Source: Aquimarina amphilecti
Lineage (GTDB): Bacteria > Bacteroidota > Bacteroidia > Flavobacteriales > Flavobacteriaceae
Direction: 5' to 3'
NCBI RefSeq assembly: GCF_900109375.1
Contig: NZ_FOAB01000003.1
Coordinates: 1 to 64,000 of the forward strand
Length of the DNA: 64,000 nt
The notes under the pieces were generated by a model that was not told where the DNA came from, made no database searches, and saw only the letters and a list, made by a program, of their open reading frames with translations. Positions 17,467 to 25,786 of the stretch are shown here, one piece after another. The position numbers were made by a program, and so were the translations under genes. How positions within the stretch are numbered: the first letter of the stretch is position 1; each line of letters starts with the position of its first letter.

Positions 17467-17771
17467 CTACAAAATTATTAAAACACATCACTAAGAAACA
17501 TCTTTTTTTATTTCAGATTGTGTAATTGTGCTAAGTTCTACATATAAAGGATCTTTAGCTATCAATTCCATTAAGTGTTTTTTACATTCAAATTTTCGCT
17601 TTCTAACGTACTCTTCTGTATAACATCTCACATCTAGATTGTGGATTAAATCTTCATATTACAATTCAACATTAAATCGCGACGATTGAAAATTAAATCA
17701 TTTCATTTTTTCCTCAATTACTAGATATTCGAGTCATCATTTAATCAATTCATTAACTAAAACAAACTGAT
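17467..17771. other. 305-bp gap containing a gene remnant on the - strand
   Basis: The stretch 17491-17658 reads as coding-like on the - strand (see the pseudogene entry). The remaining 110 bp before the ABA4-like gene show no clear promoter. Confidence 0.45.
17491..17658 (-). pseudogene. Possible C-terminal gene remnant
   Basis: On the - strand a 55-codon frame runs from a stop at 17659-17661 to a TAG at 17491-17493. It encodes a charged, non-repetitive peptide including EEYVRKRKFECKKHLMELIA. It lacks an ATG in frame, so it looks like the 3' end of a decayed gene rather than a functional ORF. I do not recognise the family. Confidence 0.35.
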
Positions 17772-18194
17772 ATGACTCCCGCTGATATTTTTTCTATAGC
17801 TAATATGATTGCTATGCCTATGTGGATACTAATGGCGCTACTACCAAAATGGAAAGTGACTCGATTCTTAATTGATTTTAAAATAGTTCCAATAATATTA
17901 TCCCTAGTATATGGTTTTTACATTTTTCAAGCCATTCAAATTGGCGGAGGAATGGATTTTGGAAGCTTAGCCACTGTAATGGAGTTATTTACTGAAGAAA
18001 ATGCAGTGCTCGCAGGATGGGTTCATTACCTAGCTTTTGACCTAATAGTAGGCATGTGGATACTAGATCAAAATAAAAAATTAGGAATACATCAATTACT
18101 AATAGCACCCTGTCTTTTTGCAACATTCATGTTAGGTCCTATCGGGTTTTTACTTTTTATAATCATCAAATCAATCAAACAAAAAACATCATGA
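17772..18194 (+). CDS. ABA4-like (DUF4281) membrane protein
   Basis: A 140-residue integral membrane protein with four hydrophobic segments. The segment LAGWVHYLAFDLIVGMWILD (about 87-106) is the hallmark of the ABA4/DUF4281 family. The plant member ABA4 is needed for neoxanthin (carotenoid) synthesis; bacterial members have no proven role. The gene overlaps the next by ATGA, so translational coupling is likely. It heads a four-gene operon ending in a two-component system, so its product may be part of the sensed or regulated process. A carotenoid link is inference only. Confidence 0.82.
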   Translation: MTPADIFSIANMIAMPMWILMALLPKWKVTRFLIDFKIVPIILSLVYGFYIFQAIQIGGGMDFGSLATVMELFTEENAVLAGWVHYLAFDLIVGMWILDQNKKLGIHQLLIAPCLFATFMLGPIGFLLFIIIKSIKQKTS

Positions 18195-18991
18195 AATATC
18201 TAAATCAAATTTTACACGAAGTAAAGAACACAAACATCATATTATATTGGGCAGTCATCATATACCTTATAACGACAGTCTTTTGTCTAATGGGTGTTTT
18301 AATTGATGACAGAACCTTAATGGGTGTTAATGTCTGGATCAAGCCTTTAAAATTCTCCATCTCCATTGGTATATATACTTTAACCGTTGGATACTTAATC
18401 ACATTTTATCCATATTCTAGGCGGAAAAAAAATATTATAAGCAACCTTGTTGTTTGGACACTACTAATTGAACTAGCAATCATTGTATATCAAGGGTCAA
18501 GAGGAGTGCGATCTCATTATAATGAAGAAACCTTATTTGATGGAATGTTATTTTTAGCAATGGGTTTATTAATTGGAATCAATATTTTACTTATGATATT
18601 GTTCATTATTGATACTGTACGATTAAAATTAAACACCACCAGATCTATTCAATATGCTATTTTAATGGGATGGTTAATTGTATTTTTCGGAAGTTGGATA
18701 GGTGGTCAAATGATTTCTCAGATGGCACATAATGTTGGTACAGCAGATGGTGGCGCTGGTCTTCCATTAGTCAATTGGAGTGCTATAAGTGGAGATCTAA
18801 GGGTAGCACATTTCTTCGGATTGCACGGCATACAAATAATTCCGTTATTCGCACTATGGCTATCTAAAAAATGGAGTGTTTCTAATAAAAAACAAATCAT
18901 TCTAGTACTTATCTTTGGGTTGCTATATGCGGGATGGATTGGTTTTACCTTTTATCAAGCAAAACAAGGTATCCCATTACTCAAACTATAA
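18191..18991 (+). CDS. Seven-helix integral membrane protein, function unknown
   Basis: A 266-residue protein with about seven transmembrane segments (at roughly 18-36, 51-70, 87-102, 117-142, 155-175, 207-222 and 235-255). Between them are polar motifs: GVNVWIKPLKFSISIGIYT, QGSRGVRSHYNEETLFDG and VNWSAISGDLRVAHFFGLHG. The conserved-looking His and Asp residues (SHYN, GDLRVAHFFGLH) near membrane edges suggest a bound cofactor or catalytic site, but no family function is known to me. Its start overlaps the stop of the ABA4-like gene. Confidence 0.8.
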   Translation: MKYLNQILHEVKNTNIILYWAVIIYLITTVFCLMGVLIDDRTLMGVNVWIKPLKFSISIGIYTLTVGYLITFYPYSRRKKNIISNLVVWTLLIELAIIVYQGSRGVRSHYNEETLFDGMLFLAMGLLIGINILLMILFIIDTVRLKLNTTRSIQYAILMGWLIVFFGSWIGGQMISQMAHNVGTADGGAGLPLVNWSAISGDLRVAHFFGLHGIQIIPLFALWLSKKWSVSNKKQIILVLIFGLLYAGWIGFTFYQAKQGIPLLKL

Positions 18992-19001
18992 TTAAACCAA
19001 T

Positions 19002-20084
19002 ATGTTAATTAATAAAAAGAAACGCATAAAATATTTAGGTTTTGATGACTTTTGGTTTATTATCATCGGAATTTTAATCCTTAGTTTTATTACGGATTAC
19101 CTGTTTAGCAATTCTTTCGTTCGGCTTCCTTTTGATAAGGCAATTATTAGTTGGAGTGTATCCCTTTTCTTTTCTACCTGTGATTGGTTTATTATTCGCG
19201 CCATCATGATTCTTTTACGAAAAAGACTCCCCGATTTTAAAGATAATTCGAAACGTATCTTTTTGTTCTTTATTGCTATTGTGAGTACGGTTTTTCTAGT
19301 TGATGTATTCGGCAATATGGTATTATCTTTTATTTGGGGATTAAACTACAATCCTTTATCAAGAGCTAAAATATTAGTCCCAGTAATTTTGATTAGCACT
19401 ATGACTATGGCGATATATGAGGCTATTTATTTTTATGTAAGACTAAAAAAATCTATACGAGATGAGGAACAAGCAAAACAAATGATAGTGCAGGCACAAT
19501 TGGATACACTTAGAAATCAAGCTCAGCCACATTTTTTATTTAACACTTTAAATACTCTTAGAGACATCATTGATCAAAACTCTAAAGAAGATGCTAAGGA
19601 ATTTGTAGACAAATTAGCTGATGTCTATAGATTTATATTAGAATCTGGGAATGCAAATTTGACATTACTAAGAAATGAACTAAAATTTGCCAGATCATAT
19701 ATCCATATACAGTCAGAAAGGTTTGGCGAAAACCTAACAGTACATTGGGATATTCCAGAAGCCTCATTAAATATGATGATAGTACCGATGAGCCTTCAAC
19801 TTTTATTAGAAAACGCAATAAAACATAATGTAATTTCTAAATCAAAGCCACTCATCATATCAGTAAAAGTTGAGAACAACTCTTTATATATAACAAATAA
19901 GATTCAACCAAAATCTACTAAAGTACCATCCACCAAAGTTGGATTAAAAAACATTGAAAAACGATATGGATTAATCTCTAATGAACCTATTGAAATAAAA
20001 AACGATGGAAACCATTTTATTGTTTCCCTTCCATTATTAAAATCATCTGATCAAAAAAACAATTATGCAGATACTGATTATTGA
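19002..20084 (+). CDS. LytS/YehU-type sensor histidine kinase
   Basis: A 360-residue kinase with four predicted N-terminal membrane helices (15-150) and no large extracytoplasmic domain. The His_kinase (PF06580-type) domain begins near 160; the phospho-acceptor is His177 in QPHFLFNTLNTL. The ATP-binding N box is LLLENAIKHN and the G box is VGLKNIEKRYG. It begins 10 bp after the seven-helix gene and overlaps the response regulator by 20 bp, so it clearly partners it. The signal probably arises in the membrane, possibly from the two upstream membrane proteins (inference). Confidence 0.93.
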   Translation: MLINKKKRIKYLGFDDFWFIIIGILILSFITDYLFSNSFVRLPFDKAIISWSVSLFFSTCDWFIIRAIMILLRKRLPDFKDNSKRIFLFFIAIVSTVFLVDVFGNMVLSFIWGLNYNPLSRAKILVPVILISTMTMAIYEAIYFYVRLKKSIRDEEQAKQMIVQAQLDTLRNQAQPHFLFNTLNTLRDIIDQNSKEDAKEFVDKLADVYRFILESGNANLTLLRNELKFARSYIHIQSERFGENLTVHWDIPEASLNMMIVPMSLQLLLENAIKHNVISKSKPLIISVKVENNSLYITNKIQPKSTKVPSTKVGLKNIEKRYGLISNEPIEIKNDGNHFIVSLPLLKSSDQKNNYADTDY

Positions 20085-20817
20085 AGATGAACCACGAGCA
20101 GCCAATCAATTACTAAATAAATTGAAAACTGAGAATTTCGATTATCAGCTTTTAACGGTCATTGATACGGTAGAAGATGCCGTGCTATGGTTTAAAGAAA
20201 ATAAATCCCCCGACTTGGTATTTATGGATATTCAACTAGCTGATGGATTAAGTTTTGAGATTTTTCAAAAAATAGATATTGATGCACCTATTATTTTCAC
20301 TACTGCCTTTGATCAATATGCAATCCAGGCATTTAAGGTTAATAGTATAGACTATCTATTAAAACCAATCCAACAAGAAGAATTGAATCATGCATTAAAT
20401 AAATTCAGAAAATCTAACAAACAACTTGCAGTTGATCCCGCTATCCTAAAAAAACTTCTTGGAAGCATGCAAACAACAAAAAAAAGAGAAGGGATACTGG
20501 TTAAGGAAGGAAATGGTTTTGCTCAAATTAGAATCATAGATCTTCTATACTTCTATTCTCATGAGAGCATAACATTTGGGGTTACGCTTAGTAAAAGATA
20601 TATTATTGATGAAACTATGGATCAATTATTTGATTCGTTAGATACTGATCAATTTTACAGAATTAATCGAGGCCAAATCATTTCTAAAAATTCAATTCAG
20701 AAGATAGACTCCTATTTTAATCATCGGGTTAAACTAAGTATCATAAATCCAAGAGATCAGGATTTTATTGTAAGTAGACAAAAAACAAGTGATTTTAAAG
20801 ATTGGTTAAATCATTAA
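20065..20817 (+). CDS. LytTR-family response regulator
   Basis: A 250-residue two-domain regulator. The receiver domain (1-120) has acidic residues Glu7 and Asp8, phospho-acceptor Asp55 (LVFMDIQLADG), and Lys100 in YLLKPI. The LytTR DNA-binding domain (about 145-248) has LVKEGNGFAQIRIIDLLYFYS and FYRINRGQIISKNSI. It takes phosphate from the kinase encoded just upstream. Last gene of the operon; it ends 13 bp from the convergent apbE. Confidence 0.95.
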   Translation: MQILIIEDEPRAANQLLNKLKTENFDYQLLTVIDTVEDAVLWFKENKSPDLVFMDIQLADGLSFEIFQKIDIDAPIIFTTAFDQYAIQAFKVNSIDYLLKPIQQEELNHALNKFRKSNKQLAVDPAILKKLLGSMQTTKKREGILVKEGNGFAQIRIIDLLYFYSHESITFGVTLSKRYIIDETMDQLFDSLDTDQFYRINRGQIISKNSIQKIDSYFNHRVKLSIINPRDQDFIVSRQKTSDFKDWLNH

Positions 20818-20830
20818 AACTTATTTTTAA

Positions 20831-21826
20831 TTAGCTTTCAGGAAAACCATTCACTGCAAGTGTTTTTAATTCTTTATTATCATCTTCATAAATAAAATAG
20901 ACTCGTAGTTTAGGTCTCGTTTTTAAAAATTGAATTGATTTTTCCAACCCCATAGACATTAATGCTGTAGCATATGCGTCAGCATCCATACATTTTTCTG
21001 TTAACACTGAAACACTTAGTAGATTAGATTTATGAGGGTATCCGGTTTTTGCATCTATGATATGCGCATACTTATTTCCATTTTCATCTACTTTAAATTT
21101 ACGATAACTCCCAGAAGTTGCCATGGCTTGATCCTCTAAATAAATAACTTTACTATAAGATTGAGTTTGATCAAAATTAGGATCCTCTACTCCTATTTTC
21201 CAAGGTTTTTGTTTTATTAGATTTTTTCCTTTTCCTCTGATTTCTCCTCCTATTTCTACTAAATAATTTTCAAAATTTTTAGCCTCCAAAAAATCAGCAA
21301 ACACATCTACAGCATACCCTTTTGCTAAAGCATTAAAATCAATAAATGTATTCTTATGCTGTTTTATAATTTTAGCATTTCTTAACTCAACCTTATCTAA
21401 ACCGACAGATAATAACAAACTATCGATTTTAAGACTATCTAATGCTATAATTTTACCCTCTGGACCAAAATCCCAAGCATTAACTAAGACTCCCACTGTC
21501 GGGTCAAAAACACCCGCTGTTTCCTTATAAATCCTTTTGGATGTATTAAATACATTTTTAAAATGATCATCAACTAAACTTGTAGTATCTCCTCTATTAA
21601 TTTTAGAGATATCAGAATCATCTTGATAGGTAGACATTGAGATATTTATAACCTCTATAATACTATCATATGATTTTGTAAAGTCTATCTCTTTGTTATC
21701 TATAAATTGAACAGAAAAAGTAGTGCCAAATGCATCTCCATTTGCATAATTCATATACTGTTCCGGAGTCTCTTTACAAGAAAACAATGATACAATTAGA
21801 CAAATAAAAAGTAGTATACGAATCAT
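20831..21826 (-). CDS. apbE: FAD:protein FMN transferase (ApbE) lipoprotein
   Basis: Covalently attaches FMN to a threonine of target proteins such as NqrB and NqrC. A 331-residue lipoprotein (lipid-accepting Cys17 in SLFSC), placing it at the periplasmic membrane face. Conserved parts are GDAFGTTFSVQF, MSTYQDDSDISKIN, GVFDPTVGVLVNAW, DFNALAKGYAVDVFAD, VEIGGEIRGKG and HIIDAKTGYPHKS, followed by DADAYATALM at the metal site. It lies 5 bp after a small conserved gene and about 6 kb from the end of nqrABCDEF on the same strand, its probable target. Confidence 0.95.
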   Translation of the reverse strand: MIRILLFICLIVSLFSCKETPEQYMNYANGDAFGTTFSVQFIDNKEIDFTKSYDSIIEVINISMSTYQDDSDISKINRGDTTSLVDDHFKNVFNTSKRIYKETAGVFDPTVGVLVNAWDFGPEGKIIALDSLKIDSLLLSVGLDKVELRNAKIIKQHKNTFIDFNALAKGYAVDVFADFLEAKNFENYLVEIGGEIRGKGKNLIKQKPWKIGVEDPNFDQTQSYSKVIYLEDQAMATSGSYRKFKVDENGNKYAHIIDAKTGYPHKSNLLSVSVLTEKCMDADAYATALMSMGLEKSIQFLKTRPKLRVYFIYEDDNKELKTLAVNGFPES

Positions 21827-21831
21827 GTTAT

Positions 21832-22209
21832 TCAGTTAAGGTGTGTTTCTATTACTTGTAATCCCGCATACTCCACAGCGTAAGCTTCATTTAAAAAAAC
21901 TGGTTTAGTTGGGTTTTCAGGATTCTGTAATCCCACACCTGCATAAAACACCTTCGCTTCTTGTTCTCTAGCATGCTTTTTAAACGCTTCCATCCATACC
22001 ATATCATAATTATGTGGATTATCTGGATGCGCTATAGCTTTTACAATCACAAAATACCGTTGATTTAATTTATCAATACATACAAACTGTGGATGTTTAC
22101 CCAACTTACTATTAATAGCAATAAATTCGAAACCTCTTTTCTCTAATTCTTCCCCAACAATATTCATTGCTAGATTATGAAGTTCTTGTTTTGTTAATAT
22201 TCTACTCAT
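21832..22209 (-). CDS. Small conserved protein paired with apbE
   Basis: A 125-residue soluble protein with no signal peptide and no motif I can tie to a function (MSRILTKQELHNLAMNIVGE; FVCIDKLNQRYFVIVKA; YAVEYAGLQVIET). The alternating alpha/beta pattern resembles small restriction-endonuclease-like folds, but this is weak. Homologues next to apbE are sometimes labelled as Nqr subunit F, but it has no Fe-S or flavin motif and cannot be NqrF. It shares a promoter with apbE, 5 bp downstream. Confidence 0.75.
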   Translation of the reverse strand: MSRILTKQELHNLAMNIVGEELEKRGFEFIAINSKLGKHPQFVCIDKLNQRYFVIVKAIAHPDNPHNYDMVWMEAFKKHAREQEAKVFYAGVGLQNPENPTKPVFLNEAYAVEYAGLQVIETHLN

Positions 22210-22216
22210 AGCTGGG

Positions 22217-22224
22217 CAAAGATA
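22217..22224 (-). promoter_or_regulatory. -7 element for the apbE operon, near-leaderless
   Basis: On the - strand TATCTTTG matches TAnnTTTG perfectly and lies 8 bp before the ATG at 22209. A transcript from here would be leaderless or almost so. No clear -33 TTG is seen at the usual distance. Confidence 0.45.
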
Positions 22225-22244
22225 GCACTATTAAGCTATTTTTT

Positions 22245-25200
22245 TTAAAACTTTAAACTTCCAATCTCAATTTCTTCTTCTTGTTTCCCCAACCTTACAA
22301 TACTTACTTTTTTCGATTCATTTTTCTTTCCATAGTTCGTAAACATTGTTACTTTTAGAATCGTTGGGCCAGATATCTTTTGGACATTATCAGCATAATA
22401 GTCAATCATTACTTTATAGTTGCCTTTTATGGCTTTTTTAAGCATAAATTCTTCTGGGCCATATCCTTCAGTCATATCCTGGGATAATCTACCTCCTATT
22501 TCTGTTTCTGTATTGCTATAATAACCCTTTTCTTCATTTGGATCTATAACCCATAAATCTATGTCTGTATCATTATGGTTCCAATCAATTACTACTCTTA
22601 CATCTACTGGAATTTCTTTAAATATTGTTTTTGTCGATTCCGATAATTTAAGTTTCTTTTTATACTTATGAACCAATCTACTTAATTCTACATAAGCCAG
22701 TTGCTCAATTCCTAAAAAACGTTCGTCTTCATCTTTTTCTAATAAATCTCCATTATATATTTTATATAAAAGATCAAAACTTTTTTGAAACTCACCGATA
22801 TTTTCATAAGCCAAAGCCAGGTCTCTATAAGATTGAGGTTCTTCTGGTCTTAATTCTAATATTTTTTCATATACAACAACAGCCAATTCATTTTGCTTAA
22901 AATATTCTAATTTATAGGCTAAGGCTCTCATTAATTCATGATTATCCAAGTCTTTTTCAATCAGATTAGTTAATATCTTGATTGCTATATCGGGGGCTTC
23001 TTTTCTATCGAAAAAATCTGCAACATCAAGATAAAATGAAGGAGTATTTGTGTATTGACTTCTAATTTCTAAATATTTAGCATATGCTAAATCAATTGTC
23101 TTTTCTTTTTTCAGAATTTTCAAATATGGAGTATCAGGATTCCAAGATTTTAATTCTATTTTTTCTGAAATTTTTTGATTTAACTGTTCAATTTTTTCTA
23201 AGTTATTTTCTTTCCCTTCTTTTGTAGTAATAACAATAATACCATTATTCCCCGCAGAACCATACAATGCTTCTCCTGCTTCTTCTTTTAATACCTGCAT
23301 AGATTCTATTTCATCTGGAAGTAATTTATTTGTTGGGTTTCCCTGAACAGGTACACCATTAACTATATAAAGAGGTTCAGAATTTGAAGTAATGGAAGAT
23401 ACACCCCTAACTACTATAGATGAATTTGTTCCTGGTTGTGAATTACCCACCTGAACTCCAGCAACGGCTCCAGAAAATGATTGGTTTGTAACAGTAACGA
23501 CTGATGCTGTCATCGATTTTCGTTTCTGAACCCCATATCCGACTACCACTACTTCTTCTAAAAGAGATGCGTCTTCCTCTAACTTAATTTGTAGATTACT
23601 CGAATTGGTAGTTGCACTTTTTTTAGAGGCAAATCCAATATATGATATATTCAATTCTTGTGTTACTTCAGCATTAATTCTGAAGTTTCCATCAATATCT
23701 GTTTGAGTACCATGATTAGTTTCTTCTACCCATACATTTACTCCTGGCAATGGTAAACCTTTGTCATCCGTAATCACACCAGACACAATTCTTTTTGTTA
23801 TATCGATTGTATTTCTGCTAGTTTCTATTGATACGTTTGTCGTATCTGATATTGGTTCTCGCAAAGTATCGATACTAACACGTTGCTGAGTATTTTGATT
23901 ACTATTTATGTTTCTTGTATTGATTTTCTGTTTTGTTTTTTCAACTTTCTTTGGAAATTCTGTTGTGTACCAACTCCATAAATCTTCATACTCATTAAAC
24001 AAATCTGTTCTTCTCTCTTCTATTTCTTCTCTTTTATATAATTCTTCTTGCTCAATATTCTCAATTCGTTCTTTATATGCTTCTTTTAACTCTTGTGGTG
24101 GTTCTATTCGATATTTAACATAATCTTCTATCCTATCCAAAATTAACATCGAGGTATATTCTGTGATTAATTTATATTGTTTGGCTAAAGAGATAATTTT
24201 ATTCTTGTTCTGCTTTTTATTTTTATTTAAAAAAGAGAGCTTTTGTTTTGCCCATAGTCTTCTTATCGTTTTATCTTCTGTTCCTGAAGTAATATAAATT
24301 TCAATTTCTTCTGTCACCTTATTTCTATACCCAAAAAGTAATTTGATCGTAGTATTTTCCTTGAATTTCCCTGATAAAGAAAAATCAGATAAAACATTCG
24401 TATTTTGATTAGGATACACTTCTTCTAACATACTATTGTTACTTATTCCCAAAAACTGATAAGTTTCATGTTTTAAAATTTCTAAAGCATTCTCAGTAGA
24501 AAATCTAGTAAGATTTATATAATTACCTCCTGATGTTGTTGCTATCCTATTCATATACTCATGATCTCCGGAAACAGAAGAATTAACCGTATATATACTT
24601 CTATTAATTTTCTTGTTAAAATGACCTAGATTAATCAATCCATCAGTAAAAATCAAAATCTCATCAGATTTGATTTTCATACTATCTAAGAAGCCTAAAT
24701 AAGTACCTCCGTCATACGTTATTTTTTCTATTTGCTCTTTTAAAATCGACCAATTGCCATCAATCACTCTAAACTCTTTATCACTATGCATTGAATTACT
24801 AAAAGATATAAATCGAACCTTGATATTTTGTAAATAACTAAAGTACCTATCCAATAGCTCTAGTTCTTTTTTAACCTTTCTATGATTATTAGAAAATGAA
24901 GAATCCCATAGAATGGTAATACTGTCTGGTTTTTCCTTTAATCTTGAATTTGGGGCTAACTGTTGATTAATGTAGAAAAAATCATTGTGTGTAATCACTT
25001 GTCTCGAACCTAAACTTTTGGGGATATCTATGATGATTGAAGAAGAGGCTAAATAATCTTTTTTATGTGCTAATGCTTTGTATGTATTTCCTTCTTGATG
25101 AAAAATCAAATCATCATTATTAATCAATGGTTTTCTATCCCCGTAGACAGTGATATCAATCAAAAATTCATCAAAATTATTCGTGAAATTAAGAGGTAAT

Positions 25201-25676
25201 TCGTAAAGCTTAGAATTATTTTTGCCGAACAATTCTTGTTCATACGTAATAACAACATTCTTATAATCTCTTGGCAAGATTGGATAGATTCTAGCCTTAT
25301 AATTGTTTCCTTGTGTTTTTTCTAAAAGACCGGGATCAATATTTTGTCTTACTGTACTTTCATAAGCAACTCGTGCCAGTTCCTTTTCTACAATAACCGC
25401 TTCTCTCATTTTATCATTAACATCCATAGCAAATCCAGAAACCGATTGCCCTTGACCCAAAGGAAAAATCAATTCACCTTCTAATGTTCTATTCAATTCA
25501 TTATAGAACTTCATATCATACGTGGTGGTAGCAAAGTTTCCAACAATTTTTACATCTACCTTTAATACAGAAAGTTTCAACTGAGTAGAATCTTTCAACT
25601 GAATAAAAGGAGTTTCCTGACTAAGTAAGGTTGATAAAGAAATAAAAAACGTAAATAGTATTAATAATTTTTTCAT
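22245..25676 (-). CDS. Composite VIT / vWA / SusC-plug / TPR / DUF2135 exported protein
   Basis: A 1143-residue exported protein with unusual architecture. There is a signal peptide at 1-19. A VIT domain spans about 25-180 (LEGELIFPLGQGQSVSGFAM, ARIYPILPRDYKNV). A vWA domain spans about 250-410 with MIDAS motif DSSFS at 258-262 and IFTDGLINLG. A charged coiled-coil-like linker covers 520-590. A CarboxypepD_reg-like domain runs from 629 to 705 (VSGVITDDKGLPLPGVNVWV). The SusC linker EEVVVVGYGVQKRK (707-720) leads into a TonB-receptor-plug-like domain to about 820 (IVVRGVSSI, PLYIVNGVP). TPR repeats are at about 880-980 and a DUF2135 domain at about 1022-1115. There is no beta barrel, so it is not a receptor. 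Probably a periplasmic or outer-membrane scaffold (inference). The frame is continuous, so this is a fusion and not an assembly artefact of frameshift type. Confidence 0.88.
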   Translation of the reverse strand: MKKLLILFTFFISLSTLLSQETPFIQLKDSTQLKLSVLKVDVKIVGNFATTTYDMKFYNELNRTLEGELIFPLGQGQSVSGFAMDVNDKMREAVIVEKELARVAYESTVRQNIDPGLLEKTQGNNYKARIYPILPRDYKNVVITYEQELFGKNNSKLYELPLNFTNNFDEFLIDITVYGDRKPLINNDDLIFHQEGNTYKALAHKKDYLASSSIIIDIPKSLGSRQVITHNDFFYINQQLAPNSRLKEKPDSITILWDSSFSNNHRKVKKELELLDRYFSYLQNIKVRFISFSNSMHSDKEFRVIDGNWSILKEQIEKITYDGGTYLGFLDSMKIKSDEILIFTDGLINLGHFNKKINRSIYTVNSSVSGDHEYMNRIATTSGGNYINLTRFSTENALEILKHETYQFLGISNNSMLEEVYPNQNTNVLSDFSLSGKFKENTTIKLLFGYRNKVTEEIEIYITSGTEDKTIRRLWAKQKLSFLNKNKKQNKNKIISLAKQYKLITEYTSMLILDRIEDYVKYRIEPPQELKEAYKERIENIEQEELYKREEIEERRTDLFNEYEDLWSWYTTEFPKKVEKTKQKINTRNINSNQNTQQRVSIDTLREPISDTTNVSIETSRNTIDITKRIVSGVITDDKGLPLPGVNVWVEETNHGTQTDIDGNFRINAEVTQELNISYIGFASKKSATTNSSNLQIKLEEDASLLEEVVVVGYGVQKRKSMTASVVTVTNQSFSGAVAGVQVGNSQPGTNSSIVVRGVSSITSNSEPLYIVNGVPVQGNPTNKLLPDEIESMQVLKEEAGEALYGSAGNNGIIVITTKEGKENNLEKIEQLNQKISEKIELKSWNPDTPYLKILKKEKTIDLAYAKYLEIRSQYTNTPSFYLDVADFFDRKEAPDIAIKILTNLIEKDLDNHELMRALAYKLEYFKQNELAVVVYEKILELRPEEPQSYRDLALAYENIGEFQKSFDLLYKIYNGDLLEKDEDERFLGIEQLAYVELSRLVHKYKKKLKLSESTKTIFKEIPVDVRVVIDWNHNDTDIDLWVIDPNEEKGYYSNTETEIGGRLSQDMTEGYGPEEFMLKKAIKGNYKVMIDYYADNVQKISGPTILKVTMFTNYGKKNESKKVSIVRLGKQEEEIEIGSLKF

Positions 25677-25786
25677 GATTGGCTAATTTTTTATTCAGAG
25701 TAAAGCTCATCATTATTAATTATTCATAAAACTCAAAATGAGTGAAGTCGTCTTTTGATTGAGTGAAGTATTTCTTTTCTATAGTA

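Noticed and set aside
21832..22209. Second nqrF-like gene
   Set aside because: Proteins like this are sometimes labelled Nqr subunit F, but there is no 2Fe-2S, FAD or NADH motif, and the true nqrF is at 27680-28987.
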